Shown: one piece after another, positions 39,030 to 46,390 of the stretch
Layout of the letters: every line of letters begins with the position of its first letter
Position numbering within the stretch: position 1 is the stretch's first letter
NCBI GenBank assembly: GCA_007753915.1
Contig: CP036352.1
Coordinates: forward strand, 1,550,001-1,614,000
Direction of reading: 5' to 3'
DNA length: 64,000 bases
From: Phycisphaerae bacterium RAS2
GTDB taxonomy: Bacteria; Planctomycetota; Phycisphaerae; UBA1845; UTPLA1
Made by a program: the position numbers and the translations under genes
Notes under the pieces: generated by a model
Databases searched by the model: none
Told to the model about the DNA's origin: nothing
Seen by the model: the letters and a program-made list of their open reading frames with translations, nothing else

Positions 39030-40844
39030 GTGAGGGCATGCTTGAACGCTAAAAAAAGCGAAGGCGCGGACCATCCACCGAAAGGGCCAAACGCTTTGAG
39101 GTGGGGCGTTATTGCTACCGGCATGGCGGTTTTCTTGGTCGCTTTGGCGGTTCGAGTTTCGTTCTTGTACGCATCGCCCGATCGAAACTGGCCGCACGGC
39201 GCACTTTACGAGGGCGACGCCCCTCTGTGGATACGCTTCGCGCAGGCGCTTCGAGCGGGTCAGCCGTTTGAGCTGGACTTGCCGATTCACGCGCCGGGAC
39301 TGGCCTACGCGCTGGCATATCTTTGGCCGGGTTCGCTCGACGAGCTGGCGACGGGAAGGGGGTTCATCGCGCTCAAAGCGATGTGGTGCGTCGTCGGCGC
39401 GGCGGTCTGCGGAGGAGTGTTTCTCGTTGCGCGGGGTCATTTCAACGGGCGCGTTGCATCCGTCGCCGCGCTGCTGTCAGCTTTGTCGTTTGCGCTGACG
39501 GTTCAATCGACCAGCCTCAACAACGAAGCGCCGTACACGCTGTTTCTGATCTTGCTGATCGGCCTAACCGGGTCATTGGTCGAGCGACCGGGCCGAAGCC
39601 GACTGGTCGTGTGGGCGGCACTGAATGGCGTGGCGGCGCTGTTTCGTGTCGAACACACGTTGCTGGTAATCCTCTGGGGAGCGTGGCTGGCGTGGCGGTG
39701 GCGTAGCGATCGAACGAACGCAGGCCACGAGGCACAAAGGCACGGAGGCGCGGAGGCGCGGCGAGAGCAACGACCGACTGAAGGTTCGGGGGAGATTCGA
39801 ATTGTGGCAGCGCGCCTCGTGCTGATCGGCGCGGTCTTCCTGCTCGTGCTGCTGCCGTGGAATGTTCGAGCGTATCGTGCGATCCAGCGGTTCAATGAAA
39901 CCGCGGCCGGGCCCATCGATTATGCCGGCGCGCCAGTCGTGTGGCGCCCGGATGCGCGAGCGTATCTGGAAGCGTTGCCGCCGTTTGTACAAGAGCCGTG
40001 TTTCCGTGTCATCAGTGAGCAGGCGCGAGCCGCGTCGCGCGTGGAAGTGGACGAGCCCTTTGTGCAGGCGTTCTTCTCGGAACAAATGCGCTACGTTCCG
40101 CGGCCGTTTTCGCCGTGTGTCCTCATCAGCGCGCAGGGGCCGCTGGCGTTCGCTTTGGCCAACCATCCGGGCGGCGACGGCGGCTTCTCCACCGAGCCGT
40201 TGGGCGGAGCCGATACCCTGAATCTCGCCGATCCGCGCCATTTGCGCCTCGTGCAGGACGGCTATCGCGTCGGTTGGGAAGGCCTTTCACGCCCGGGCGA
40301 GGCGCGGCGGCTGATAACAAGTAAAATGTCGCTGTTCGCGGCCGGCTGGACTCAAGGCTTCACGCTCCCGAACTGGCCCGCGGGGCTGGTCGGCACGCGG
40401 CGGCCGGTCGATCAGTTTGCCGCCGACGACATCCCGCCTGGTTGGAGCGCGGCGGTGCTGGGTCTGGGGATGGTCGGCGCGGGAATCTGCCTGGTGCGCC
40501 GGCGCGGCGGCGTTTGGATATTGGTTATCGTCTATAAGCTGGCCATCGCGGCAGCGTTCTTCGGTTACGCCCGTCAGGCCGTGTCGATCCTCCCGGTGTT
40601 TTACGTCCTGGTCGCCACAGCGCTGGATACGCTGCTGCTGCGGCATGTGGCGAAATGGTTTGTGGGGTGGCCGGGTCGGCTGAAGCTGGCGGCGCTGGGC
40701 GCGTCGATCGGATTGCTGCTGATGAATCAGGCGGGCCGGCGAATTGACTACGACGTGACCGGAGACGCTGTTCCCGCGCCACAATGGGGCCGTGGCGCGT
40801 TCGAGTCGCATGAGCCTTTGCGAATTGAATTGGTCTTTCGATAA
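39030..40844 (+). CDS. Membrane glycosyltransferase, GT39/GT83-like
   Basis: A 604-aa polytopic protein with about ten transmembrane segments. The first periplasmic loop carries LYEGDAPLWIRFAQAL, with the acidic residues expected of polyprenyl-phosphate glycosyltransferases. A cytoplasmic stretch (residues about 226-255) is a translated dispersed repeat (AGHEAQRHGGAEARREQRPT) inserted between two hydrophobic segments. The C-terminal third is soluble. GTG 39030 is the first start in frame; the exact start is uncertain. Divergent from the M36 gene with a 121-bp gap. Confidence 0.72.
   Translation: MRACLNAKKSEGADHPPKGPNALRWGVIATGMAVFLVALAVRVSFLYASPDRNWPHGALYEGDAPLWIRFAQALRAGQPFELDLPIHAPGLAYALAYLWPGSLDELATGRGFIALKAMWCVVGAAVCGGVFLVARGHFNGRVASVAALLSALSFALTVQSTSLNNEAPYTLFLILLIGLTGSLVERPGRSRLVVWAALNGVAALFRVEHTLLVILWGAWLAWRWRSDRTNAGHEAQRHGGAEARREQRPTEGSGEIRIVAARLVLIGAVFLLVLLPWNVRAYRAIQRFNETAAGPIDYAGAPVVWRPDARAYLEALPPFVQEPCFRVISEQARAASRVEVDEPFVQAFFSEQMRYVPRPFSPCVLISAQGPLAFALANHPGGDGGFSTEPLGGADTLNLADPRHLRLVQDGYRVGWEGLSRPGEARRLITSKMSLFAAGWTQGFTLPNWPAGLVGTRRPVDQFAADDIPPGWSAAVLGLGMVGAGICLVRRRGGVWILVIVYKLAIAAAFFGYARQAVSILPVFYVLVATALDTLLLRHVAKWFVGWPGRLKLAALGASIGLLLMNQAGRRIDYDVTGDAVPAPQWGRGAFESHEPLRIELVFR
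39714..39782 (+). repeat. Dispersed GGCACGGAGGCGCGG-type repeat inside a glycosyltransferase gene
   Basis: The stretch contains GAGGCACAAAGGCACGGAGG followed by GCGCGGAGGCGCGG, a tandem GGCACnnAG pattern. It is read in frame as HEAQRHGGAEARRE, a string I recall from other planctomycete ORFs that host this repeat. Confidence 0.6.
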
Positions 40845-40971
40845 CGACGCGCGTCATGTTTCAACAGGGACGCCGCCCTCGGCGTGCGCCGCGGCCGGTT
40901 GTTGCGAGGATCGAACCGATCCATAATGGTCGGCGTAAGATCGCGGCGGCGAGTCGCCGGGAGGGCAAACT

Positions 40972-42024
40972 GTGTCACTGGGAACATTCCGCGAGTTGTT
41001 CGCGTACAACGATTGGGCGTGGGACGCTGTCGCGGGGCCGGCGGCGGAATTGCCGGCCGACAAACTCGATCAGGTCTTCGACATGGGGCCGGGCACGATC
41101 CGCAAGACGCTCCATCACATCTGGGGTGCGGAGAAAGTCTGGCTCGACCGCTGGCGGGAGGGGGGCAAGCCGCCGTTTGCCGAGTTTGACCCGGCGACGT
41201 CGATCAGTGGACTCACGACGCTGCGCCGCGAGACGTGCGCCCAGCGTGAGTCGTTTCTGGCGACGCTCACCGACTCCGACCTGCCGCGCGAGATCACGTT
41301 TACCACGATCCGCGACAACACGACGTACACCCTCCCGCTCGCGCCGCTCATGCTGCACGTGTGTCATCACGGCGTGCACCATCGGGCGCAGGTGCTGAAC
41401 ATGCTCAAGCGGGTCGGCGCGACGATCCCTCCGCGCGGCATCGATTACCTTTTCATGAAAATGAAGGCCCTCAAGGCGGACCCGGCCGAGACCGATCGGC
41501 CGCGCTTGAGCCTTCTCATGATCCGCGAATTGTTCGACAACGGCGACTGGGCGCAGCAGCGCGTGCTCGCGGTGGCCTGCAAACTCCCTGCGACGGCGCT
41601 GGACCGCGAATTTGACATGGGTCTGAAGACGATCCGCGCGACGCTGCTGCATGTGCTCTACGCCGAGTCATGGTGGCTGGAGAATTGGATCGGAAAGACG
41701 AAGCCCGAGTTCAAGGAGTTCGACGCGAGCCTTGCCATGGAAGACCTGCCGCGCCGGCACACCGAACACGCGGCCGCACGAAATGCGTTCCTGTGTTCGC
41801 TTAGCGACGGCGATTTGAATCGCATGGTCCACACGCAGCCCGCACCGGGCAAGGAATTCGTCTTCCCGCTGGGGCCGTCGATGCTGCAATTGTGGCACCA
41901 CGGGGCGCACCATCGGGCGCAGCTGGTGAACATGCTGCGCCACGTCGGCGTAGCGCTGCCGGAGGTGGACGTGATCAAGTGGCTCTTGGAGAAGCGCGTC
42001 GCGGGCGAAGGAGGGCGTGCATGA
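40972..42024 (+). CDS. Tandem DinB-superfamily protein (two domains)
   Basis: A 350-aa protein with two four-helix DinB domains (residues about 1-160 and 175-335). Each carries the metal-binding histidines: LHHIWGAEKVW with CHHGVHHRAQ, and LLHVLYAESWW with WHHGAHHRAQ. Each starts with the related FDMGxxTIRxTL helix, showing an internal duplication. The family includes thiol-dependent S-transferases and damage-inducible proteins of unknown chemistry. GTG 40972 is preceded by GGGAGGG. The next DinB gene follows with an ATGA overlap. Confidence 0.85.
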   Translation: MSLGTFRELFAYNDWAWDAVAGPAAELPADKLDQVFDMGPGTIRKTLHHIWGAEKVWLDRWREGGKPPFAEFDPATSISGLTTLRRETCAQRESFLATLTDSDLPREITFTTIRDNTTYTLPLAPLMLHVCHHGVHHRAQVLNMLKRVGATIPPRGIDYLFMKMKALKADPAETDRPRLSLLMIRELFDNGDWAQQRVLAVACKLPATALDREFDMGLKTIRATLLHVLYAESWWLENWIGKTKPEFKEFDASLAMEDLPRRHTEHAAARNAFLCSLSDGDLNRMVHTQPAPGKEFVFPLGPSMLQLWHHGAHHRAQLVNMLRHVGVALPEVDVIKWLLEKRVAGEGGRA

Positions 42025-42518
42025 CCGTCGAATCGTTTGCCCCGCTGTTTGAATACTCCGACTTCGCCAACGCCGCGCTATTGGATGCGAGCAAGGGTTT
42101 GAGCGATGCGCAGCTCGACACCTCGTTCGATATGGGCATGGGCACACTGCGAAAGACTCTGAAGCATATTCTCGATGGCGAAGCTGTGTGGTTGGCACGG
42201 TGGAAGGGGGAGGCCGAGACACCGTGGCCGCCATATGAAACGGCAATGTCTGTTGCGGAGTTGCGCGATGCCTTCGCAGCGACGAGTCGGGCACGTGGCG
42301 CATTCGTGGCGAAACTGAAGGACGCCGATCTGGCTCGGGTCATCACCTATCGCGACTCGAAGGGCAGCCTCTTCTCCGCGACGCTCGGCGACATGCTGAT
42401 CCAGGGCTTCGTGCACTCAACGCACCATCGGGCGCAGGCCGTCAACATGCTCCGCCGCCTCGGCGCGGGCCTGGTGGAGCTGGATTACATGACGCGCGTG
42501 CGCAAGGCCGTTACGTGA
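42021..42518 (+). CDS. DinB-superfamily protein (third tandem domain)
   Basis: A 165-aa single-domain DinB protein. Histidines lie in LKHILDGEAVW and FVHSTHHRAQ, and the FDMGMGTLRKTL helix is shared with the neighbour, so it is a third copy of the same duplication. It overlaps the upstream two-domain gene by ATGA and the downstream methyltransferase region closely. Possibly acts with the neighbour as one complex. Confidence 0.83.
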   Translation: MTVESFAPLFEYSDFANAALLDASKGLSDAQLDTSFDMGMGTLRKTLKHILDGEAVWLARWKGEAETPWPPYETAMSVAELRDAFAATSRARGAFVAKLKDADLARVITYRDSKGSLFSATLGDMLIQGFVHSTHHRAQAVNMLRRLGAGLVELDYMTRVRKAVT

Positions 42519-42535
42519 TCGGAGGCATTGCTTCA

Positions 42536-43366
42536 ATGCCCGAATTCATCGACCTGTTCTCCCATCACGCCGCCTTGTATGCGAAGGCGCGGCCGCACTA
42601 TCCGCCGGAGTTGTTCGAATATCTCACGGGGTTGTGTACCCCGCGGTCGCTCGCATGGGATGTCGGCACGGGCAACGGGCAAGCGGCCCTCGGGCTTGCG
42701 GCGCACTTTGAGCGAGTGATCGCCACGGACGCCAGCGCCGAGCAGCTCAAGCACGCAGCGCCGCACGTGCGCGTGAGCTATCACGTCGCCACGGCTGAAG
42801 ATCCCTCCCTCGTCGCCGCAGACGGAATCATCCAACCGGCCAGCGTCGACCTGGTGACGATCGCGCAGGCGTTGCACTGGTTGGAATTCGACGCATTCTA
42901 CTCCAACGTGCGTCGCGCGCTGCGGCCCGGCGGTGTCATCGCGGCGTGGTGTTACACACTGCCGCGCGTCGATGCACGCATCGACGCGGTGCTGGACGCG
43001 TTCTATCACGGCGTGACCGGGCCGTACTGGGAACCGCGCCGGCGTTACATCGACGAGCGGTTTGCAACGATCCCGTTTCCGTTCGCAGAACTGAATCCGA
43101 GCCGCGACCGCCTGCCCATGACGATGCCAAGCATGGTTAAGAGTGAGGGAGCGGGTTCTCCGTTCGCGTGTCGCAGCGAATGGACCCTGGCGGAATATCT
43201 GGCGTACATCGAGTCGTGGTCGGCGGTGCAGAAGTACCGCCGCGAGCGCGGGAGCGATCCATTGGATTCGATCCGCGATGATCTGTCGCGCGCGTGGGGC
43301 GACCTGGCGCAGCGGCGCTTGGTTCTCTCGCCGATTCACTTGCGCGTGGGAGCAGTGAATAGATGA
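42536..43366 (+). CDS. Class I SAM-dependent methyltransferase
   Basis: A 276-aa Methyltransf_11-type enzyme. The glycine-rich motif I reads LAWDVGTGNGQAALGLA, then motif II VIATDASAEQL and QPASVDLVTIAQALHW before motif III. The ATG at 42536 lies 10 nt after GGAGG; a GTG at 42515 overlapping the DinB stop is possible. It belongs to the DinB operon and may methylate a small molecule made or processed there (inference). Substrate unknown. Confidence 0.82.
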   Translation: MPEFIDLFSHHAALYAKARPHYPPELFEYLTGLCTPRSLAWDVGTGNGQAALGLAAHFERVIATDASAEQLKHAAPHVRVSYHVATAEDPSLVAADGIIQPASVDLVTIAQALHWLEFDAFYSNVRRALRPGGVIAAWCYTLPRVDARIDAVLDAFYHGVTGPYWEPRRRYIDERFATIPFPFAELNPSRDRLPMTMPSMVKSEGAGSPFACRSEWTLAEYLAYIESWSAVQKYRRERGSDPLDSIRDDLSRAWGDLAQRRLVLSPIHLRVGAVNR

Positions 43367-44064
43367 TTCGTCGCTCGGGTTCAACTAAAGTTGCGCATCA
43401 ATTCCCCTTGCTCGCGCTCGCATGTGGCTTGATTCAGGGCGATGACATTTCCGAACTGAAGATTCAACGTGACGCGGCGAAGGTGCAGGAAACGCGGTTG
43501 AGACGGATTTGCTCACAGAATCCACTTGCCAAGCGGTATCTGGGTGGCAACCTTCACGACAGCACGCTCATGGGAGTGCGCATCGAGCCGAATCATGTGG
43601 AGCTCATCATGGATGAGTTTTCCACACATTGTCTCTTTGATGTACTCGCAAGACACATAGGCCTGACGACGCGAGCGTGCTACAAACATGCCGCCCCACT
43701 CCATATCAGGTTCTCAGGCGTCAAGTGCGTCGAATCACTTCGAATCGGAACGAATGGCGCACTGCGGAAATGCAATCCGCCCACGGCACGATCGTTGATG
43801 GAGTGGATTGCTGACGAATTCGTCAGCGTGGGTCCGCGCGGATTCTGCCTTGGAGTGCTCTTTTGCAGCCGCGCGGGGAAATACCGGTTGCTGATAATTG
43901 AGGCCGTGAAGATGCATTTTGTCGAAAGGCAGAGGCAAGCATTCTTAGCTGCATTCGGGCGACGTCGCCTTCAGGTCTTCGAACGATATTGGAAAGCTCG
44001 ATCGCACCGTCCGTTTGATTGTTCCAGTGTGAGAGAATTTCTGGACGACGCATCGCGGGGTTGA
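43363..44064 (+). CDS. Hypothetical protein, 233 aa, lower-GC
   Basis: No recognised domain. It starts MIRRSGSTKVAHQFPLLALA at the ATG overlapping the methyltransferase stop. A charged region leads to a segment GVRIEPNHVELIMDEFSTHC and later SVGPRGFCLGVLFC. Base composition appears lower in GC than the surrounding genes, judged by eye. With the next unknown gene it forms a small atypical islet that may be recently acquired. Confidence 0.5.
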   Translation: MIRRSGSTKVAHQFPLLALACGLIQGDDISELKIQRDAAKVQETRLRRICSQNPLAKRYLGGNLHDSTLMGVRIEPNHVELIMDEFSTHCLFDVLARHIGLTTRACYKHAAPLHIRFSGVKCVESLRIGTNGALRKCNPPTARSLMEWIADEFVSVGPRGFCLGVLFCSRAGKYRLLIIEAVKMHFVERQRQAFLAAFGRRRLQVFERYWKARSHRPFDCSSVREFLDDASRG

Positions 44065-44130
44065 TGAAGGGACAGTCTTCGCAGGGGCCAAAGAGATTGA
44101 TTCGTAGGGCCACTGCAAGAAGGTTCAGTC

Positions 44131-44143
44131 GCCCCTTCGGGGC
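44131..44143. repeat. GCCCCTTCGGGGC hairpin repeat
   Basis: A 5-bp stem with a TTC loop. It resembles small GC-rich hairpins found repeatedly in intergenic sequence. Too short for certainty on its own. Confidence 0.4.
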
Positions 44144-44169
44144 TGGTCGAGTACTTGTTCAGCCACATC

Positions 44170-44189
44170 CCACGGGCTTGCGCCCGTGG
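44170..44189. repeat. CCACGGGC-TTGC-GCCCGTGG palindromic repeat
   Basis: A perfect 8-bp stem with a 4-nt loop and no following T-tract, so not a terminator. I recall this sequence type as repeated many times in planctomycete genomes. Confidence 0.6.
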
Positions 44190-44410
44190 CCACATTCAGA
44201 GGCCCCGTTGAGGCCGGTGGCCCTTGCAATGAGTGGTTTGCGAGTTCTTCGACGGAGCAGTTAATCTTCTCTCGATCCCTGTGCAAAATAGTTTGGCTGT
44301 ACAATGCACTTGGCAATCTTGATTCGTATCGCATCAACCAATTAATTGATTTTGCAGAGGGCCGTGCGGGCTGGTTATGACATGTTTCAGTATTCGAAGG
44401 GTAGATAGTT

Positions 44411-45121
44411 GTGGGCAGGGCAAACGAACTTCGTCGCAAGCTTCAACTGGTGTACGCGGCGACGGGCCCCGCGCCATGGTATTTTCACAAGTTCCCGCCG
44501 TGTTCATGTCCCGACGGCGGCACGCTCGCATGGGCACAGGTATCCTCGTGCGATGGCCGCCAGTCGGCAACCGTACTCCACGCCCCAACACATCAGTCCA
44601 CACCATTTCTTGCCGTTAGAATATATACAAGAGTATATTCACTGGGGCCAGGTCTTCTCGGTATGTGGTGGCCGGAGGATCGCCGAATTCGATTTGCTGC
44701 GATTGACATATCCCGGCTGAAGGAGTTTCCCATTGAAGACTTCTGGGGCGACGAGGACAAACGACCAAGGGGATTCCTTGAGGTTGGCGAGCCCGTCAGC
44801 GAGTTCGAGGTCAGCGCGACACTACCAGAAGGACAGCATCGTGTTAATGTACCGGATGTATTTAGAGCGGTGCCGGAAGTTTTTGCACCGATCCCGGCGA
44901 ACCGCCTAGATGCCATAGCGTCCATCTGTTGTTTCAACATGACGGAGTCCGAGTTGCGCGTAATAGATCAGCCCTGGACACGCGATTTTGACGCGGGCTA
45001 TCAATGGATTACTCGATTGATACGCGATCCCAAGACGGGATTGATTTGCGGCGACGGCATCAGGATTCGTGCGTTTGAGCTGGATGAGACAGATACGCGA
45101 ATCAAGTCATGGCTAGAATAA
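44411..45121 (+). CDS. Hypothetical protein, 236 aa, lower-GC
   Basis: Starts at GTG 44411 (MGRANELRRKLQLVYAATGP). No family recognised. It contains two Cys-containing stretches (PPCSCPDGGTL, SICCFNMTESELRVI) and several aromatic residues. Its base composition and codon use look unlike the ribosomal and metabolic genes around it. It might be foreign; the evidence for it being a gene is only its length and its lack of competition on the other strand. Confidence 0.45.
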   Translation: MGRANELRRKLQLVYAATGPAPWYFHKFPPCSCPDGGTLAWAQVSSCDGRQSATVLHAPTHQSTPFLAVRIYTRVYSLGPGLLGMWWPEDRRIRFAAIDISRLKEFPIEDFWGDEDKRPRGFLEVGEPVSEFEVSATLPEGQHRVNVPDVFRAVPEVFAPIPANRLDAIASICCFNMTESELRVIDQPWTRDFDAGYQWITRLIRDPKTGLICGDGIRIRAFELDETDTRIKSWLE

Positions 45122-45196
45122 CTTGATCGTTCCTGGGACGAGTAACTGCTTCCCAAGGCAACACGGATATTCGGGAATTGACGAGGAGTGTCGAGA

Positions 45197-45784
45197 ATGC
45201 CAACGCGATATGATCTCAACCACGCCCTCGAACTTCTCCAGCGCACCCCGCGCATCCTGCGAACCTGGCTCGATGGTTTGAGCCGCGAATGGACCCACAC
45301 CGACTACGGCGAGGGGACTTTCACGCCCTTCGATGTCATCGGTCATCTGATTCACGGCGAGAAAGCTGATTGGATCGTCCGTACGCGGATCATTCTGGAG
45401 CATGGCCCCGCGCGGCCGTTCGACGCTTACGATCGATACGCTCAATTCGAGGAATCGCGTGGCAAGACGCTTTCGCAACTGCTGGACGAGTTCGAGCGAT
45501 TGCGGTCGGACAACATCGCTGCATTGCGGGCGATGTCGCCCACGGCCGAGCAGCTGGCGGCGCGCGGCACGCACCCGCGGCTGGGAAGCGTGACATTGGA
45601 AAACCTGCTAGCGACATGGGTGGCGCACGATCTGAACCACATCGCCCAGATCGCCAAGTGCATGGCCACGCAGTACGACGCGGCGGTCGGCCCTTGGCGG
45701 CAATACCTGACAATCCTCCAGACGCCGGTAACGCCGATGGATGAGGATGGCCAACGGCGGGCGAAGGCAGCGCGGGGTGAATAG
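45197..45784 (+). CDS. DinB-superfamily protein (separate subfamily)
   Basis: A 195-aa four-helix DinB protein distinct from the trio at 41-42.5 kb. Histidines lie in DVIGHLIHGEKADWIV and WVAHDLNHIAQIAK. ATG 45197 lies 8 nt after GAGGAG; the GTG at 45188 is within the Shine-Dalgarno region. It is 212 bp upstream of the riboswitch-controlled operon and is not part of it. Confidence 0.8.
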   Translation: MPTRYDLNHALELLQRTPRILRTWLDGLSREWTHTDYGEGTFTPFDVIGHLIHGEKADWIVRTRIILEHGPARPFDAYDRYAQFEESRGKTLSQLLDEFERLRSDNIAALRAMSPTAEQLAARGTHPRLGSVTLENLLATWVAHDLNHIAQIAKCMATQYDAAVGPWRQYLTILQTPVTPMDEDGQRRAKAARGE

Positions 45785-45846
45785 ATGCTGCTGGGCATGT
45801 CACACGCGCATTGTCATTCCGCGCTGGCCACACTACGATGCAAATG

Positions 45847-45993
45847 TTCGCTAGGGGTGTCCACTCGAATGGACTGAGATTCGGCTCCGAGCAGCCGGAA
45901 CCCTTGGAACCTGATCACCGAAGCGTCAGTTCCGAGCCGCGACCGTTAGGGAGCGGGCTTTCGGTGCTGCGACAAGGTGCGTAGGGAAGCGAA
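45847..45993 (+). promoter_or_regulatory. TPP riboswitch with repeat insertion in P4/P5
   Basis: All the conserved aptamer blocks are present: AGGGGTG, CTGAGAT (45874-45880), ACCCTT (45900-45905), GAACCTGATC (45907-45916) and GCGTAGGGA (45979-45987). P1 is formed by TTCGCT (45847-45852) and AGCGAA (45988-45993). Between CACC (45916-45919) and GGTG (45976-45979), where about six loop nucleotides are usual, there are 56 nt containing a dispersed repeat. The aptamer ends 3 nt before ATG 45997, so there is no room for a separate expression platform. The AGGGA at 45983-45987 is the only plausible Shine-Dalgarno, which implies direct translational control. Confidence 0.85.
45932..45957 (+). repeat. 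Dispersed GC-rich repeat (CCGAGCCGCGACCGT family), copy 2
   Basis: Begins CCGAGCCGCGACCGTTAGGG and matches 21 of 23 positions of the copy at 12633-12655 (opposite strand). It lies inside the TPP aptamer's P4/P5 region and accounts for about half of the 56-nt insertion. Confidence 0.65.
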
Positions 45994-45996
45994 GGC

Positions 45997-46371
45997 ATGT
46001 CCGAGCGTCGCCCACTTCGCATCGCAGTCGCCGGGCCGTACACCGCGGCCACCGCATCCGAGCGCAAGGTCAACCTCGACAAGATGAATCAGGCGGCCGC
46101 GCGGCTGCTGGCCGCTGGGCACATTCCCTTGATCGGCGTGAATGCGGCACTGCCGGTGGTCGATCAGGCTGGGATGCCCGATCCGGAGAACGACCTACCG
46201 TCGCCGCAACGGCGTGAAGCGATAATGAAAATGTCCATGGCATTGATCGAGGCATGCGAAGCCATTCTCATCATCGGCGAATCTCCCGGCGCAAACATGG
46301 AGCGAGATCGAATCGCTTCAAAGGGGCTGCCGGTGTACAAGTCATTCGCCGAGATTCCGCCTGCTCGATGA
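45997..46371 (+). CDS. DUF4406 / nucleoside 2-deoxyribosyltransferase-like protein
   Basis: A 124-aa protein. The N-terminal [15 protein letters not shown] matches the IYLAGPYT start of the family and the C-terminal [13 protein letters not shown] holds the Glu that serves as nucleophile in related N-glycosidases and deoxyribosyltransferases. Relatives such as Rcl/MilB cleave N-glycosidic bonds of nucleotides. It is directly under the TPP riboswitch and 19 bp before thiC, so a role in thiamin pyrimidine metabolism is a fair inference, but no such function is known to me. The start ATG 45997 is fixed by the riboswitch position. Confidence 0.75.
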   Translation: MSERRPLRIAVAGPYTAATASERKVNLDKMNQAAARLLAAGHIPLIGVNAALPVVDQAGMPDPENDLPSPQRREAIMKMSMALIEACEAILIIGESPGANMERDRIASKGLPVYKSFAEIPPAR

Positions 46372-46390
46372 AAGTACAGGAGCTTGCACC

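Larger units (their letters stand above)
44065..44410. other. Intergenic region with two dispersed palindromic repeats
   Basis: This 346-bp stretch has no supported gene. It contains GCCCC-TTC-GGGGC (44131-44143) and CCACGGGC-TTGC-GCCCGTGG (44170-44189). I recall both from planctomycete intergenic DNA. The rest is AT-richer sequence without an evident promoter. Confidence 0.55.

Noticed and set aside
36875-39052. 725-codon plus-strand frame opposite the M36 peptidase
   Set aside because: It has no domains and mirrors a gene with signal peptide, HEXXH and calcium modules.
43096-43110. CCGAGCCGCGACCG inside the methyltransferase gene
   Set aside because: It shares 14 nt with the dispersed repeat but lacks the rest (GTnAGGGA) and encodes an ordinary NPSRDRLPM stretch; chance is likely.
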